Program-made: the position numbers and the translations under genes
Origin: Streptomyces sp. NBC_01465
Lineage (GTDB): Bacteria > Actinomycetota > Actinomycetes > Streptomycetales > Streptomycetaceae
Length of the DNA stretch: 64,000 nucleotides
Direction: 5' to 3'
NCBI RefSeq assembly: GCF_036227325.1
Contig: NZ_CP109467.1
Coordinates: forward strand, 2,356,001 to 2,420,000
Shown: positions 51,002-60,057 of the stretch, in pieces
Layout of the letters: every line of letters starts with the position of its first letter
Position numbering within the stretch: the stretch's first letter is position 1
The notes under the pieces: model-generated
The model's input: only the letters and a program-made list of their open reading frames with translations
Told to the model about the DNA's origin: nothing
The model's database searches: none

Positions 51002-51535
51002 CTACTCGAGCCCCGAAGCCCGGAAGACCGCCTGCGCCTCGTCCCCGTCGATCCGCTCGGCCAGCGCCTTCATGGCCCCTGTGCCGGACCGCAGCACCCC
51101 GCGCTCCCGCGCACTCCGTACGCCCGACTCCAGCCGGTGCCAGAGCAGCGGATTGCCGACGAGGACCTCGGGGTCGACCTCCACCCGGTTTCCCTGGGCG
51201 TCTCTCAGTACGAGGCGCGGGGCGACGCCCTCGGAGTGCCGTACGAGCGTCAACTGGCGTGTGGAAACCCGGCGTTCGCGCAGCAGACCGCGGACCGCGA
51301 GCCAGTCGTCGCCCGCCGTGACGCGCGGCGGGTAGAGCACGACGAACAGCGCCACCGCGAGCGCGCCCCAGATCCCGCCCCGCAGCACGCTCAGCGAGCC
51401 GCGTCCGCCGTCCACGAGCAGCAGCATGGCGAGGAGGGCCGCCGCACAGAAGGCAGCGGCCCGCACGTCCCTCCCCCACGCCCGGTCCCGGACGACCACG
51501 CCCGAGGGTACGACCGGGGGCGCGCACCGCGCCAT
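51002..51535 (-). CDS. Small membrane protein with PH-like domain, unknown function
   Basis: The protein has 177 residues. Two adjacent hydrophobic segments (AAAFCAAALLAMLLLV and GGIWGALAVALFVVLYPP) are followed by a ~60-residue beta-rich region (GDDWLAVRGLLRERRVSTRQ; PRLVLRDAQGNRVEVDPEVL) with the pattern of bacterial PH-like domains. A helical tail closes it. No catalytic residue is seen. The start ATG at 51535 lacks a good ribosome site, so the N-terminus is uncertain. It lies downstream of the ABC-2 exporter on the same strand. Confidence 0.75.
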   Translation of the reverse strand: MARCAPPVVPSGVVVRDRAWGRDVRAAAFCAAALLAMLLLVDGGRGSLSVLRGGIWGALAVALFVVLYPPRVTAGDDWLAVRGLLRERRVSTRQLTLVRHSEGVAPRLVLRDAQGNRVEVDPEVLVGNPLLWHRLESGVRSARERGVLRSGTGAMKALAERIDGDEAQAVFRASGLE

Positions 51536-51564
51536 GGAAGTGCCCGGTCCTACGTACGCGGGGA

Positions 51565-52419
51565 TCACACGTCGCGGCGCCGTACGGCAAGCACGGTGAG
51601 GAGTAGCCCGGCGAGCGGCCAGAGCACGAAGGCCGTCCATGCTTCGGCCGCCGTGGGAAAGGCCGATCCGGAGTGCGGATGCACCTGGGACAGGCAGGTG
51701 CGCCAGGCGTAGTACGGGAACATGCCGTACAGGTCGTTCGCCCACTGATGGACGCCTGGTTTGAAGAAGCCCGGCACGACGACGAGAACAGCGCACGCCG
51801 TGACGACCGTGCCGGCCGTGTGCCGCAGGAGCGCCCCGATCCCCATCCCCACCAGGCCCGCCACGGGTGCGAGCAGCGCGTTCGCCACAAGCACGGAGAG
51901 GACGCCGGGATCGGTCACGGACAGGCCGATACCGCGGCCGGACAGAATAGCCTGGCTGACCCCGAACGTGCCCGCCGAGACGACCGCCCCGAGAGCGAGC
52001 ATGACGCCCGCGACGACCACGGCCTTGGCCGTCACCACCCGGTGGCGGGCCGGCACCGCGGTCAGCGTGGTGCGGATCAGACCGGAGGCGTACTCACCGA
52101 CGATCGTCAGCGCACCGACGCAGCCCGCACCGATCATGAGGAGCGAGACACCGACACCGTTGAGCGCCTCGGTCATCGGGTCGTAGTGGGACCGCTCCTG
52201 CGGTCCGAAGTCCGGCCAGTCGCCGTAGGCGTCGAAACTGCTCTGCGCGGCGAACCCGATCAGGACCAGGACGCCGGCCCCGAGCACCCAGTAGGTCGAG
52301 CGGAGCGACCACAGCTTGATCCACTCGGCGGCGACAAGATCGCGCGTACGGACAAGTGGTTCGGCCGGTGCTGCCGGCCGGGGGGCCGCGGGCGGACGGA
52401 CGGCGGTCGGCGACGTCAT
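51565..52419 (-). CDS. ABC-2 type transporter permease
   Basis: The protein has 284 residues. A Pro/Ala-rich cytoplasmic start is followed by AAEWIKLWSLRSTYWVLGAG, the classic first-helix entry of Streptomyces ABC-2 permeases. About six membrane segments follow. A conserved extracytoplasmic part has the PYYAWRTC stretch. It pairs with the ATPase upstream, whose stop overlaps its ATG (ATGA). Such pairs export antibiotics, lipids or peptides; the divergent two-component system is probably their regulator. Confidence 0.9.
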   Translation of the reverse strand: MTSPTAVRPPAAPRPAAPAEPLVRTRDLVAAEWIKLWSLRSTYWVLGAGVLVLIGFAAQSSFDAYGDWPDFGPQERSHYDPMTEALNGVGVSLLMIGAGCVGALTIVGEYASGLIRTTLTAVPARHRVVTAKAVVVAGVMLALGAVVSAGTFGVSQAILSGRGIGLSVTDPGVLSVLVANALLAPVAGLVGMGIGALLRHTAGTVVTACAVLVVVPGFFKPGVHQWANDLYGMFPYYAWRTCLSQVHPHSGSAFPTAAEAWTAFVLWPLAGLLLTVLAVRRRDV

Positions 52420-53327
52420 CGGCTGTCACCCGCGAGGTACTCGGCGCTGTCGGCGGTCAGTTCCATGAATGCCTCCTCCAACGAGGCGCTGCGCGAGGCG
52501 AGTTCACGCAACAGGATCCGGTGCTCGAAGGCGATCTCACCGATGCGGGCCGCGGGGAGCCCCGTCACGGTGAGTGCCCCGGTGGATTCCGTTCGTACGG
52601 CGGCCCCTTCGAGGGCGAGGGCGGTTGCGAGCCGGACGGGGTCGGGCGTGGAGACGGTGACGCGGGTCCGGGTGCCACGTGCCGCGAAGTCTGTGACGCT
52701 CTCCTCGGCGATCAGTTCGCCGCGGCCGATGACGACGAGACGGTCGGCGGTGTGCTCCATCTCGCTCATCAGGTGGCTGGAGACGAGTACGGTGCGCCCC
52801 TCGGCGGCCAGCCCCTTGAAGAGTTCACGCACCCACCGCACGCCTTCCGGGTCGAGTCCGTTGACCGGCTCGTCGAACAACAGCACGGGCGGATCGCCGA
52901 GCAGGGCGGTCGCGATCCCGAGCCGCTGCCGCATCCCCAGGGAGAACCCTCCGACGCGGCGGCGTGCCGCACCGGCCAGCCCCACCTCGTCGAGAACCTC
53001 CTGCACTCGGCGGCGGGACAGCCCATTGGTGCGGGCCAGTGCCGACAGGTGGGCCTCGGCACTCCGCCCGGGGTGGACGTCCCCGGCGTCGAGAAGCGCA
53101 CCGACGTGGTGGAGTCCGGCCTGCCGGTCGGCGAACGGCCGCCCGTCGACGGTGGCGGTTCCGGCTGTGGGCCGGTTCAGCCCGAGGATCATGCGCAGGG
53201 TGGTGCTCTTGCCCGCGCCGTTGGGCCCGAGGAACCCGGTGACGCTCCCGGGCCGCACCGTGAAGCTCAGGTCGTTGACGGCGAGGACGTCGCCGTAGCG
53301 TTTGCTTAGTCCACTGACTTCGATCAT
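52416..53327 (-). CDS. ABC transporter ATP-binding protein (DrrA-like, drug/lipid exporter)
   Basis: This 303-residue ATPase has Walker A GPNGAGKST near residue 38, signature FSLGMRQRLGIA (a degenerate LSGGQ, usual for the subfamily), Walker B LLFDEPVNGLDP and H-loop SSHLMSEMEHT. The ~80-residue C-terminal extension ending LEEAFMELTADSAEYL is typical of DrrA/BcrA-type exporters. The start ATG at 53327 gives MIEVSGLSKRYG; the longer frame upstream is not conserved. It is divergent from the histidine kinase. Confidence 0.95.
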   Translation of the reverse strand: MIEVSGLSKRYGDVLAVNDLSFTVRPGSVTGFLGPNGAGKSTTLRMILGLNRPTAGTATVDGRPFADRQAGLHHVGALLDAGDVHPGRSAEAHLSALARTNGLSRRRVQEVLDEVGLAGAARRRVGGFSLGMRQRLGIATALLGDPPVLLFDEPVNGLDPEGVRWVRELFKGLAAEGRTVLVSSHLMSEMEHTADRLVVIGRGELIAEESVTDFAARGTRTRVTVSTPDPVRLATALALEGAAVRTESTGALTVTGLPAARIGEIAFEHRILLRELASRSASLEEAFMELTADSAEYLAGDSR

Positions 53328-53446
53328 GCGGTCCACGGTGCCGCCGTGATGGCCACCGCCGCATCGGCCGCCGGGCCGGATTAGGGACGCCGTATCTGCC
53401 TTCAGGCATACATCTGCAGGCTGATGTCCGATGGTCGGCAGCGACC

Positions 53447-53452
53447 TACGAT
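53447..53452 (+). promoter_or_regulatory. -10 element, leaderless start of the histidine kinase gene
   Basis: TACGAT lies 7 nt before the GTG at 53460. No ribosome site is seen for that start, and the ATG at 53424 has only a poorly spaced one. Confidence 0.5.
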
Positions 53453-53459
53453 CGCAACC

Positions 53460-54680
53460 GTGCCCGAGATCACGCCTCACCGGCCTCCCGGAACAGCTCT
53501 ACGACGTCCGTCTGTCTGGTTCGGGGTTGCTGCGCTGGGAGTTGCTCTATACGCAACGATGTCTGGTGGTCCCATCCCGGTCGTCGGGCAGGACAGCCAG
53601 GGCGTCGCACTTGCCGCACTCGCGCTCGCCATGGCGGCACCGCTGGGGTGGGCGCGGCGGCACCCGTGGCCGGTCCTCGCGGTACTCCTCACCGAGACTG
53701 CCGCCGCGGTGGCAACGAGGCTGGGGGTCGCGCAGATCTGCCCCCTCGTTCCGGCGGCGGATCTCCTGGTCGGTGTGGTCGCGGCCGCGCGCTCACCACG
53801 CGCCGGTCACGCCGCCGCGGCCCTCACATTCGCCGTTCAGGTGACGGTCGTGCAGGTGAACCTCTTCAGGGACGGCGGCTGGGCGCGCGTACTGGCTCCG
53901 GGGTATCTCGGCCTGACTGCCTGCCTGGCCTTCGCCGTACTGTTCGCCTGGCAGACCGGTGCCTCTGTCCGCGAACGGCGTGCGTACGACGAGGCGCTGC
54001 GCATGCAGGCCGCCGACCGGGCCGTCACCGCCGACCGGCTGCGCATCGCGCGCGAACTCCACGACATGGTCGCCCACAGCATCGGCGTCATCGCGATCCA
54101 GGCAGGCGCAGGCAGTCGAGTCATCGGCAGCGCACCCGAGCAGGCACAGCACTCGCTGGAGGCCATCGAGGTCGTCAGCAGGGAGACCCTGGGCGGCCTG
54201 CGGCATATGCTCGATCTGCTGCGGCAGCCGGAGCCGGGGCGGGAACCCGCCCCGGAATACGCCCCGTTCACAAGTCTCGACGATCTCGACCGGCTGGTCG
54301 CGACGGCGGCGGAAGCGGGAGTCCGGCTAGAGGTGCGGCGCCGAGGTGAGCAGCGCCCGCTGCCCACTGCCGTCGACCGGTCAGCCTTCCGCATCATCCA
54401 GGAGTCGGTGACCAATGTGGTCCGGCACGCGGCAACCGGGCGCTGCCGGGCGACGGTCGAGTACCGGCCCCACGAACTGTGGATCGAGGTGGCCGACGAC
54501 GGGCGCTGCCGCACGGACACTGCAACTGATCCCTCCGGCTACGGCATCTGCGGCATGCGCGAGCGGGTCGCGCTCCTCGACGGCAGCTTCACCGCGGGCC
54601 CACGCCCCGAAGGTGGCTTCCGGGTCGCCGCACGTCTGCCCCTGCCCCGGCCCTGCGACTCGGAGATGACGGCCCCATGA
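53460..54680 (+). CDS. Two-component sensor histidine kinase (HisKA_3), linked to the ABC-2 exporter
   Basis: The protein has 406 residues. Five to six hydrophobic segments fill the first ~170 residues, with little extracytoplasmic sequence, as in intramembrane-sensing kinases. A coiled-coil region (RERRAYDEALRMQAADRAVT) leads into the H-box RIARELHDMVAHSIGVI. The ATPase domain has IIQESVTNVVRHA (N-box) and GYGICGMRERV (G-box). The GTG at 53460 is preferred. It is divergent from the ABC-2 exporter, and its stop overlaps the response regulator start (ATGA). It probably senses exporter substrate or envelope stress. Confidence 0.93.
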   Translation: MPEITPHRPPGTALRRPSVWFGVAALGVALYATMSGGPIPVVGQDSQGVALAALALAMAAPLGWARRHPWPVLAVLLTETAAAVATRLGVAQICPLVPAADLLVGVVAAARSPRAGHAAAALTFAVQVTVVQVNLFRDGGWARVLAPGYLGLTACLAFAVLFAWQTGASVRERRAYDEALRMQAADRAVTADRLRIARELHDMVAHSIGVIAIQAGAGSRVIGSAPEQAQHSLEAIEVVSRETLGGLRHMLDLLRQPEPGREPAPEYAPFTSLDDLDRLVATAAEAGVRLEVRRRGEQRPLPTAVDRSAFRIIQESVTNVVRHAATGRCRATVEYRPHELWIEVADDGRCRTDTATDPSGYGICGMRERVALLDGSFTAGPRPEGGFRVAARLPLPRPCDSEMTAP

Positions 54681-55333
54681 CGATCCGCGTCGTCCTCGCG
54701 GACGACCAGGCGCTGGTGCGCGCCGGGCTGCGTATGGTCATCGACCACAGCTCCGGCATCGACGTCGTCGGCGAGGCCACGACCGGCATCCAGGCGGTGG
54801 CCCTGGCCAGGGAACTGCGCCCCGATGTGGTGGTGATGGACATCAGGATGCCCGGCATGGACGGCATCGAGGCCACCCAGATGGTCACCGCCGACTCCAC
54901 GGGGACCCGTGTACTCGTCCTCACGACCTTCGATGACGACACCAATGTGTACGCCGCGCTGCGTGCCGGTGCGAGCGGCTTCCTCGTCAAGGACATGGCA
55001 CTGGAGGACATCCTCACGGCGGTCCGCGTGGTCGCGGCGGGCGACGCCCTGATCGCGCCGAACATCACCCGCCGCCTCATCGCCGAGTTCGCCGGCCGCC
55101 CCGAACCCGCCCCTCCACCGGCCCGACTCATGTGCGTCACCGCCCGGGAACGCGAAGTCCTGGTCCTCGTCGGACGTGGCATGTCCAACGCCGAGGTCGC
55201 CGACCGTCTGCACATCAGCCCGGGCACCGCCAAGACGCACGTCGCAAGCCTGCTCTCCAAGCTCGGCGTCCGCGACCGGGTCAAGCTCGTCATCCTCGCC
55301 TACGAGGCGGGGCTGGTGTCGCCGTCCCGGTGA
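54677..55333 (+). CDS. NarL-type response regulator, linked to the ABC-2 exporter
   Basis: The protein has 218 residues. The receiver has VLADDQALVRAGL, the phospho-acceptor aspartate in VVVMDIRMPGMDG, and K in FLVKDMA. The C-terminus is a LuxR helix-turn-helix (VTAREREVLVLVGRGMSNAE; SPGTAKTHVASLLSKLGVRD). The ATG overlaps the kinase stop. Its probable target is the divergent ABC-2 exporter promoter at 53328-53450. A short hairpin starts at its stop codon. Confidence 0.95.
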   Translation: MTIRVVLADDQALVRAGLRMVIDHSSGIDVVGEATTGIQAVALARELRPDVVVMDIRMPGMDGIEATQMVTADSTGTRVLVLTTFDDDTNVYAALRAGASGFLVKDMALEDILTAVRVVAAGDALIAPNITRRLIAEFAGRPEPAPPPARLMCVTAREREVLVLVGRGMSNAEVADRLHISPGTAKTHVASLLSKLGVRDRVKLVILAYEAGLVSPSR

Positions 55334-55350
55334 CGCCCCGCTCCGCGTCA
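55331..55350 (+). terminator. Hairpin at the response-regulator stop
   Basis: TGACGC, 8 nt, GCGTCA: perfect 6-bp arms beginning at the stop codon, no T-run. A weak terminator candidate before the APC permease. Confidence 0.35.
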
Positions 55351-55464
55351 ATACGGCGACAAGATCCCCGCCCCGCCCGCCAAGAACCCGGCAACGCCCG
55401 ATGCCCCCGTCCCGCCTCCCGCGCACGCTGAGCACGCAGCGCTCACATCCCGGAGGTAGCCCGC

Positions 55465-57354
55465 ATGACCACCCAGGCCGTCGCCCCCGACGCCGTCCCG
55501 TCCCTCGCTCCGGTGCCCGACCGGCCGCCCGGCGACCGTCACCGGCTCACCGCGACCCAGGGGCTTGCCGCGCTCTCGCTCGACGCCATGGCCTCCGTCG
55601 CGTACGGGCCCGAGGCGATCGTCCTCGTGCTGGCTGCCGCAGGCGCCCACGGACTGGGCTTCACCCTCCCCGTGACCCTGGCGATCGCCGGTCTCCTGGC
55701 CGTCCTCGTCGCCTCGTACCGCCAGGTCATAGCGGCTTTCCCGAACGGTGGCGGCAGCTACGCCGTCGCCCGCAAGCACCTGGGCCCGCGCACCGCGCTC
55801 GTCGCGGCCGCCTCCCTGGTCCTCGACTACGTACTGAATGTCGCGGTCTCCGTCACCGCCGGCGTCGCCGCCCTGACCTCCGCCTTCCCCTCCCTCTACG
55901 GCGACCGCCTGCCCCTCTGCCTCGGCGTCCTGGTCCTGGTCACGGCGATCAATCTGCGCGGCATCGTCGACTCGGCGAAGGCGTTCATCGTGCCGACCGC
56001 CGTCTTCGTCGGCTCGATCATGGCGATCATCGTGGTCGGCCTCTTCCGGGACGCCCCCGCGTCCACGTACACGGCGGAGGGCCACGCCTCGGTCCTCACG
56101 GTCAATGCGCTGCAACATCAGTCGGGAGCCGTCGGCACCCTGCTCCTCCTCAAGGCGTTCGCCTCCGGCTGCTCCGCCCTCACCGGCGTCGAGGCCGTCG
56201 CCAACGCCGTCCCCTCCTTCCGCGCCCCGGCCGCCAAGCGCGCCCAGCGCACCGAGGTGGCACTCGGCGCGCTCCTCGGTGTCATGCTGATCGGGCTGTC
56301 GGTCCTGATCGGCCGCTTCCACCTCCAGCCGGTCGAGGGCGTCACCGTCCTCGCCCAGCTCGCGGACGCCGCGCTCGGCCACAACTGGGCTTTCTACGTC
56401 GTCCAGTTCGCGACCGTCGTCCTCCTCGCGCTCGCCGCGAACACCTCCTTCGGCGGCCTCCCCGTCCTGATGTCCCTGCTCTCCCGCGACGACTACCTCC
56501 CGCACGTCTTCGCCCTCCGGGCCGACCGCCAGGTCCTGCGCCACGGAGTCCTCGCGCTCGCCGTCGTCGCGGCAGCCCTGCTGGTCTTCTCCGGCGGCGA
56601 CACCAACACCCTCGTCCCACTCTTCGCGATCGGCGTCTTCGTCGGCTTCACGATCTGCCAGACGGGCATGGTCATCCACTGGCGTCTGGAGCGCTCCCCG
56701 GGCTGGCGCGGCAAGGCCGCGCTCAACGGCTTCGGTGCCCTGCTCACCGGGGTCGCGGCGATCGTCGTCACCGCGACCAAGTTCACGGAGGGCGCCTGGA
56801 TGATCGTGATCGCGCTCCCCCTCCTCGTCCTCGGCTTCGAGGCGATCAAGCGGGCGTACGGAAGGATCGGCGACCGCACGGACCTGAACGGCGCCGTCCC
56901 CGCGGCCCCGCACCGTGACCGCTCGCTGGTCCTGGTCCCGGTCTCGCACCTGTCGAAGCCGACCTGTGAGGCGGTCAACGCCGCCATGTCGATGGGCGAC
57001 GAGGTGCGCGCTGTGACGGTCACGGACCCCACCGACCCCGAGGACCAGGAGGCGGCCGAGAGTCTCCGCAGGGCGTGGAGGGCGTGGAACCCCGGTGTCG
57101 ACCTGGTCGAGCTGACCTCGGTTCACCGTACGGTCGGCCGCCCCGTCGCCGAGTACGTCCGCAAGATCTACGCGTACCACCCGGACACCCGCGTCACCGT
57201 ACTGATCCCCGAGGTCGAACCGGCCCACCTCTGGCAGCGCCTCCTGCAGAACCAGCGCGGCGCGGTCCTGGCCCACGCGGTGCGCCGGGACACGGACGCG
57301 GCGATCTGCCGGCTGCGCTTCCGCCTGGCGAAGGCGAAGGTCAACAACCCCTAA
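55465..57354 (+). CDS. APC-superfamily amino-acid/cation permease
   Basis: This 629-residue protein has about 12 membrane segments across the first ~470 residues. The first-helix motif is LSLDAMASVAYGPEAIVLVL and the family loop is NGGGSYAVARKHLG. A cytoplasmic domain of ~140 residues follows (LVLVPVSHLSKPTCEAVNAA; IYAYHPDTRVTVLIPEVEPA), shaped like a universal-stress or nucleotide-binding fold. The S-M-A-S-V-A-Y-G unwound helix is typical of APC transporters. The substrate, an amino acid or potassium, is not clear. The ATG follows GGAGGT. It overlaps the convergent LysR gene by 4 bp. Confidence 0.9.
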   Translation: MTTQAVAPDAVPSLAPVPDRPPGDRHRLTATQGLAALSLDAMASVAYGPEAIVLVLAAAGAHGLGFTLPVTLAIAGLLAVLVASYRQVIAAFPNGGGSYAVARKHLGPRTALVAAASLVLDYVLNVAVSVTAGVAALTSAFPSLYGDRLPLCLGVLVLVTAINLRGIVDSAKAFIVPTAVFVGSIMAIIVVGLFRDAPASTYTAEGHASVLTVNALQHQSGAVGTLLLLKAFASGCSALTGVEAVANAVPSFRAPAAKRAQRTEVALGALLGVMLIGLSVLIGRFHLQPVEGVTVLAQLADAALGHNWAFYVVQFATVVLLALAANTSFGGLPVLMSLLSRDDYLPHVFALRADRQVLRHGVLALAVVAAALLVFSGGDTNTLVPLFAIGVFVGFTICQTGMVIHWRLERSPGWRGKAALNGFGALLTGVAAIVVTATKFTEGAWMIVIALPLLVLGFEAIKRAYGRIGDRTDLNGAVPAAPHRDRSLVLVPVSHLSKPTCEAVNAAMSMGDEVRAVTVTDPTDPEDQEAAESLRRAWRAWNPGVDLVELTSVHRTVGRPVAEYVRKIYAYHPDTRVTVLIPEVEPAHLWQRLLQNQRGAVLAHAVRRDTDAAICRLRFRLAKAKVNNP

Positions 57355-58283
57355 CCGGCCGCCAGTTGGGCGGCCGCGACCAGCCGCTCCAGCACGGCGC
57401 CCAGCACCGGATCCCCCTCGGACCCGGCCCGTACGGCGGCGAAGACATGGCGGGTGGGCGCCTGCCCCTCGGGCGTACGCAGGACGAGGCCGGGGCGGTG
57501 CAGCGGCTGGACCAGGCGCGGGACGAGCGCGACGCCCGCACCGGCGGCGACGAGGGCGGCGAGGGACTGCCAGTCGTTCACGGCGTGCCGGATCTCCGGC
57601 GTGAAGCCGCCCGCGGCGCAGACCGACCGGGTCACGGCCCCGCAGCAGCTGCGCCCGTCGCCGACGATCCAGGGGTCGGCGGCGAGCTCCCGCAGGGGGA
57701 TGCGGTCCAGGGAGGCGAGGCGGTGACCGGCGGGGAGAGCGATGTCGAGGAGGTCGGTGAGCAGGTCGGTGCGCGCGTACCGGCGGTCGGTGAACGGGGG
57801 CGCGGCGGCGAAGTCGACGGCCACCGCGAGGTCGATCTCGCCCGCGTCGAGGCGGGTGAAGAGGTCCGGCGGCTCGGCCTCCACGACGGCGACGGAGAGG
57901 TCGGGACGGGTGGCGGCGAGGTCGGTGAGGACTGCGGGCAGGAGCCCGGAGATGGCGCTGGAGAAGGCCCCGACGGTCAGGGCGCCGCGCTGTCCCTCGC
58001 CCCAGGCGGTGAGGTCGGCGCGGGCCCGCTCCAGCTGGGCGGAGATGAGGTCCGCGTGCTGGAGGACCACGCGCGCCTGCCCCGTGAGCCGTACGCCGCG
58101 CCCCTGCCGTTCCACGAGTGGGACGCCCAACTCGCGGGAGAGCGCGGCGAGTTGCTGCGAGACGGCAGAGGGGGTCAGGTGCAGGGCCTCGGCGGTCCGG
58201 GCCAGACTGCCCCGGCGGTCCAGCTCGCGCAGCGCGCCGAGACGGCGCAGATCGATGGTGAAGGCGCCGCTTACCTGTTCCAT
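57351..58283 (-). CDS. LysR-family transcriptional regulator
   Basis: This 310-residue regulator has an N-terminal helix-turn-helix (GSLARTAEALHLTPSAVSQQ, then LAALSRELGVPLVERQGRG) and a two-lobed effector domain with LTVGAFSSAISGLLPAVLTD and VAAGAGVALVPRL. LysR proteins usually control a divergent gene; here that is the alpha/beta hydrolase 51 bp away. The ATG at 58283 lies 6 nt behind a -10-like TAATCT, so a leaderless mRNA is possible. The ligand is unknown. Confidence 0.94.
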   Translation of the reverse strand: MEQVSGAFTIDLRRLGALRELDRRGSLARTAEALHLTPSAVSQQLAALSRELGVPLVERQGRGVRLTGQARVVLQHADLISAQLERARADLTAWGEGQRGALTVGAFSSAISGLLPAVLTDLAATRPDLSVAVVEAEPPDLFTRLDAGEIDLAVAVDFAAAPPFTDRRYARTDLLTDLLDIALPAGHRLASLDRIPLRELAADPWIVGDGRSCCGAVTRSVCAAGGFTPEIRHAVNDWQSLAALVAAGAGVALVPRLVQPLHRPGLVLRTPEGQAPTRHVFAAVRAGSEGDPVLGAVLERLVAAAQLAAG

Positions 58284-58300
58284 CCAGAAAGATTAACTGG
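58284..58300. promoter_or_regulatory. Shared LysR/hydrolase promoter region with interrupted dyad
   Basis: CCAGAAAGATTAACTGG has CCAG/CTGG ends. On the minus strand it contains TAATCT 6 nt before the LysR start. It is a natural place for LysR autoregulation and control of the divergent hydrolase. Confidence 0.4.
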
Positions 58301-58334
58301 ACCTGACACGACGCGGGGCCGGACGATCGTACGC

Positions 58335-58940
58335 ATGACGACCTCGCGCTCCTTCCTGATCCTGCACGGCTGGCAGAACCACCGCCCCGAGGGCCACTGG
58401 CAGCACTGGCTGGCGGACGAGCTGACCGCGCGCGGCCACCGCGTGGCCTATCCGCAGCTCCCGGACCCCGACCGCCCGGACCTGGAGACGTGGCTCGGCA
58501 GGCTCCGCACCCAGCTCGCCGAGGGGCCGGACACGGTGGTCTGCCACAGCCTGGCCGTCGTCCTGTGGCTGCACGCGGTGGCCCGCGGCGATGCGGCCGC
58601 CGACCGCGTGCTGCTTGTCGCGCCGCCGTCCTCCGAGGTGCTGGCGGGGTACGAGGAGGTCGCCGGTTTCGGCGGCCCCACGGCGACCGCCGCGCAGGTG
58701 GCCGCCGCCTCGGGCGCGACCCGCCTCGTCGCCGGGGACGACGACCCGTACTGCGCGGGCGGTGCGGCGGACCACTACGGGAAGCTGCTGGGCCTGGAGA
58801 CCGACGTCGTGGCGGGCGGTGGCCATCTGTCGCTCGACGAGGGGTACGGTGCCTGGCCGTCGGTCCTGGACTGGTGCCTCGACCCTTCGGTACGCCTGGC
58901 CGCCAGGCCCGCCGGGGCGGCAGGCACCATGTACGTATGA
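58335..58940 (+). CDS. Alpha/beta hydrolase, RBBP9/YdeN-like
   Basis: This 201-residue serine hydrolase has FLILHGWQNHRPEGHWQHWL at the N-terminus, nucleophile elbow VVCHSLAVVLWLH, an acidic residue in VAGDDDPYC and a catalytic histidine in GGGHLSLDEGYG. This matches the RBBP9/YdeN group; the substrate is unknown. The ATG at 58335 lies 51 bp from the divergent LysR start. Its stop overlaps the next gene (ATGA). Confidence 0.92.
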   Translation: MTTSRSFLILHGWQNHRPEGHWQHWLADELTARGHRVAYPQLPDPDRPDLETWLGRLRTQLAEGPDTVVCHSLAVVLWLHAVARGDAAADRVLLVAPPSSEVLAGYEEVAGFGGPTATAAQVAAASGATRLVAGDDDPYCAGGAADHYGKLLGLETDVVAGGGHLSLDEGYGAWPSVLDWCLDPSVRLAARPAGAAGTMYV

Positions 58941-60055
58941 GCGTGAGCATCGAGATCGCGGGGCTGCCGCCCGAGCGCATCGTCTTCGAGACGTCGCCGC
59001 TGGCGGAGCTGGGCCTTGCCCTGCACGCCCTGTCCGAGCCCGGGCACCACCCGGGGATGGGCGCCTGGGCGACCGCGACGGCGGCCTCGCTCAAGCCGGA
59101 TCTCGCCGACCGGCTGCACGAGGCGGACTTCCTGTGGCGAAACACGTTCTCCGACCTGTTCATGCCGTTCGCCGGTGTGCGGGGCGGCGACGGCAGGACC
59201 GGGGCGACGCTCGCCGACGACCTGGCGCTCCTGGACCGGCTGGACGACGAGCAATTCGTGGACGCGGCACTGGAGTTCACCTGCCCGACCACGTACAACA
59301 CGGGTGCGCCTTCGCCGCTGACCGACCCGGCCATGCGTAACCGGGCGCTCGACATGGCTGCCGCCCGCGGCCCTCAGCAGCGGGACTTCACCAGCCGGCT
59401 GCTGGACGATCCCGCTGCGACGCGTGCGTGGGTACGGCGCCTGGCGGAGGACTGCGACGAGGCGTTCTTCGCGGACACCTGGCAGCGGGTCCGTGCCCAG
59501 CTGGCCGCGGACGCCCGGCACAAGTCCGAGCTGCTGCGCCACAAGGGGCTGAGCGAGACGCTGCACTCGGTCTCGCCCGCCCTGTCCCTGGACGGAGGGG
59601 GCACGCGCATCGAAGCGGACAAGCTCACCGTCGGACGTGCCACCGCCGTCGATCCGGCGGTCGGGGCGGGGCTCACCTTCGTGCCGTCGCACTTCGGCTG
59701 GCCGCATCTGATGGTCCTGCACCGGCCGCGCTGGCGTCCCGTGATCCACTACCCGGTCGGCGCCCCCGATCTGCCGTCGCACGCGTCGGTGGAGCTGATG
59801 AAGCGGCGGCTGGACGCGCTGGCCCACCCGGTGCGGATGCAGTTGTGCCGCAACCTGGCCCGTGCCCCGTACACGACCGGGGAGCTCGCCGATTTCCACC
59901 GGATCACCGCGCCCGAGGTGTCCCGGCATCTCGCCGTGCTGAAGAAGGCGGGGCTCGTCACCACGACGCGCCGCGGCCGGTACGTCATGCACCAGCTGGA
60001 CGTGACGGTGGTGGCCCGTCTGGGCAGCGACTTCCTGGAGGGAATCCTGCGCTGA
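58937..60055 (+). CDS. ArsR-type regulator with large N-terminal domain (DUF5937-like)
   Basis: The protein has 372 residues. The C-terminal ~70 form a winged helix (LDALAHPVRMQLCRNLARAP; ITAPEVSRHLAVLKKAGLVT; RRGRYVMHQLD). The first ~290 residues (SVSIEIAGLPPERIVFETSP; SPLAELGLALHALSEPGHHP) match the DUF5937 domain that precedes ArsR helix-turn-helices in Streptomyces. This is the same architecture as the gene at 4930-5922. It is translationally coupled to the alpha/beta hydrolase (ATGA). Its stop faces the pcaV stop with only 2 bp between. Confidence 0.85.
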   Translation: MSVSIEIAGLPPERIVFETSPLAELGLALHALSEPGHHPGMGAWATATAASLKPDLADRLHEADFLWRNTFSDLFMPFAGVRGGDGRTGATLADDLALLDRLDDEQFVDAALEFTCPTTYNTGAPSPLTDPAMRNRALDMAAARGPQQRDFTSRLLDDPAATRAWVRRLAEDCDEAFFADTWQRVRAQLAADARHKSELLRHKGLSETLHSVSPALSLDGGGTRIEADKLTVGRATAVDPAVGAGLTFVPSHFGWPHLMVLHRPRWRPVIHYPVGAPDLPSHASVELMKRRLDALAHPVRMQLCRNLARAPYTTGELADFHRITAPEVSRHLAVLKKAGLVTTTRRGRYVMHQLDVTVVARLGSDFLEGILR

Positions 60056-60057
60056 GC

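Noticed and set aside
55348..59355. 1335-codon open frame on the minus strand across the APC permease, LysR and hydrolase genes
   Set aside because: It is antisense to well-supported genes, has a low-complexity composition and no start signal.
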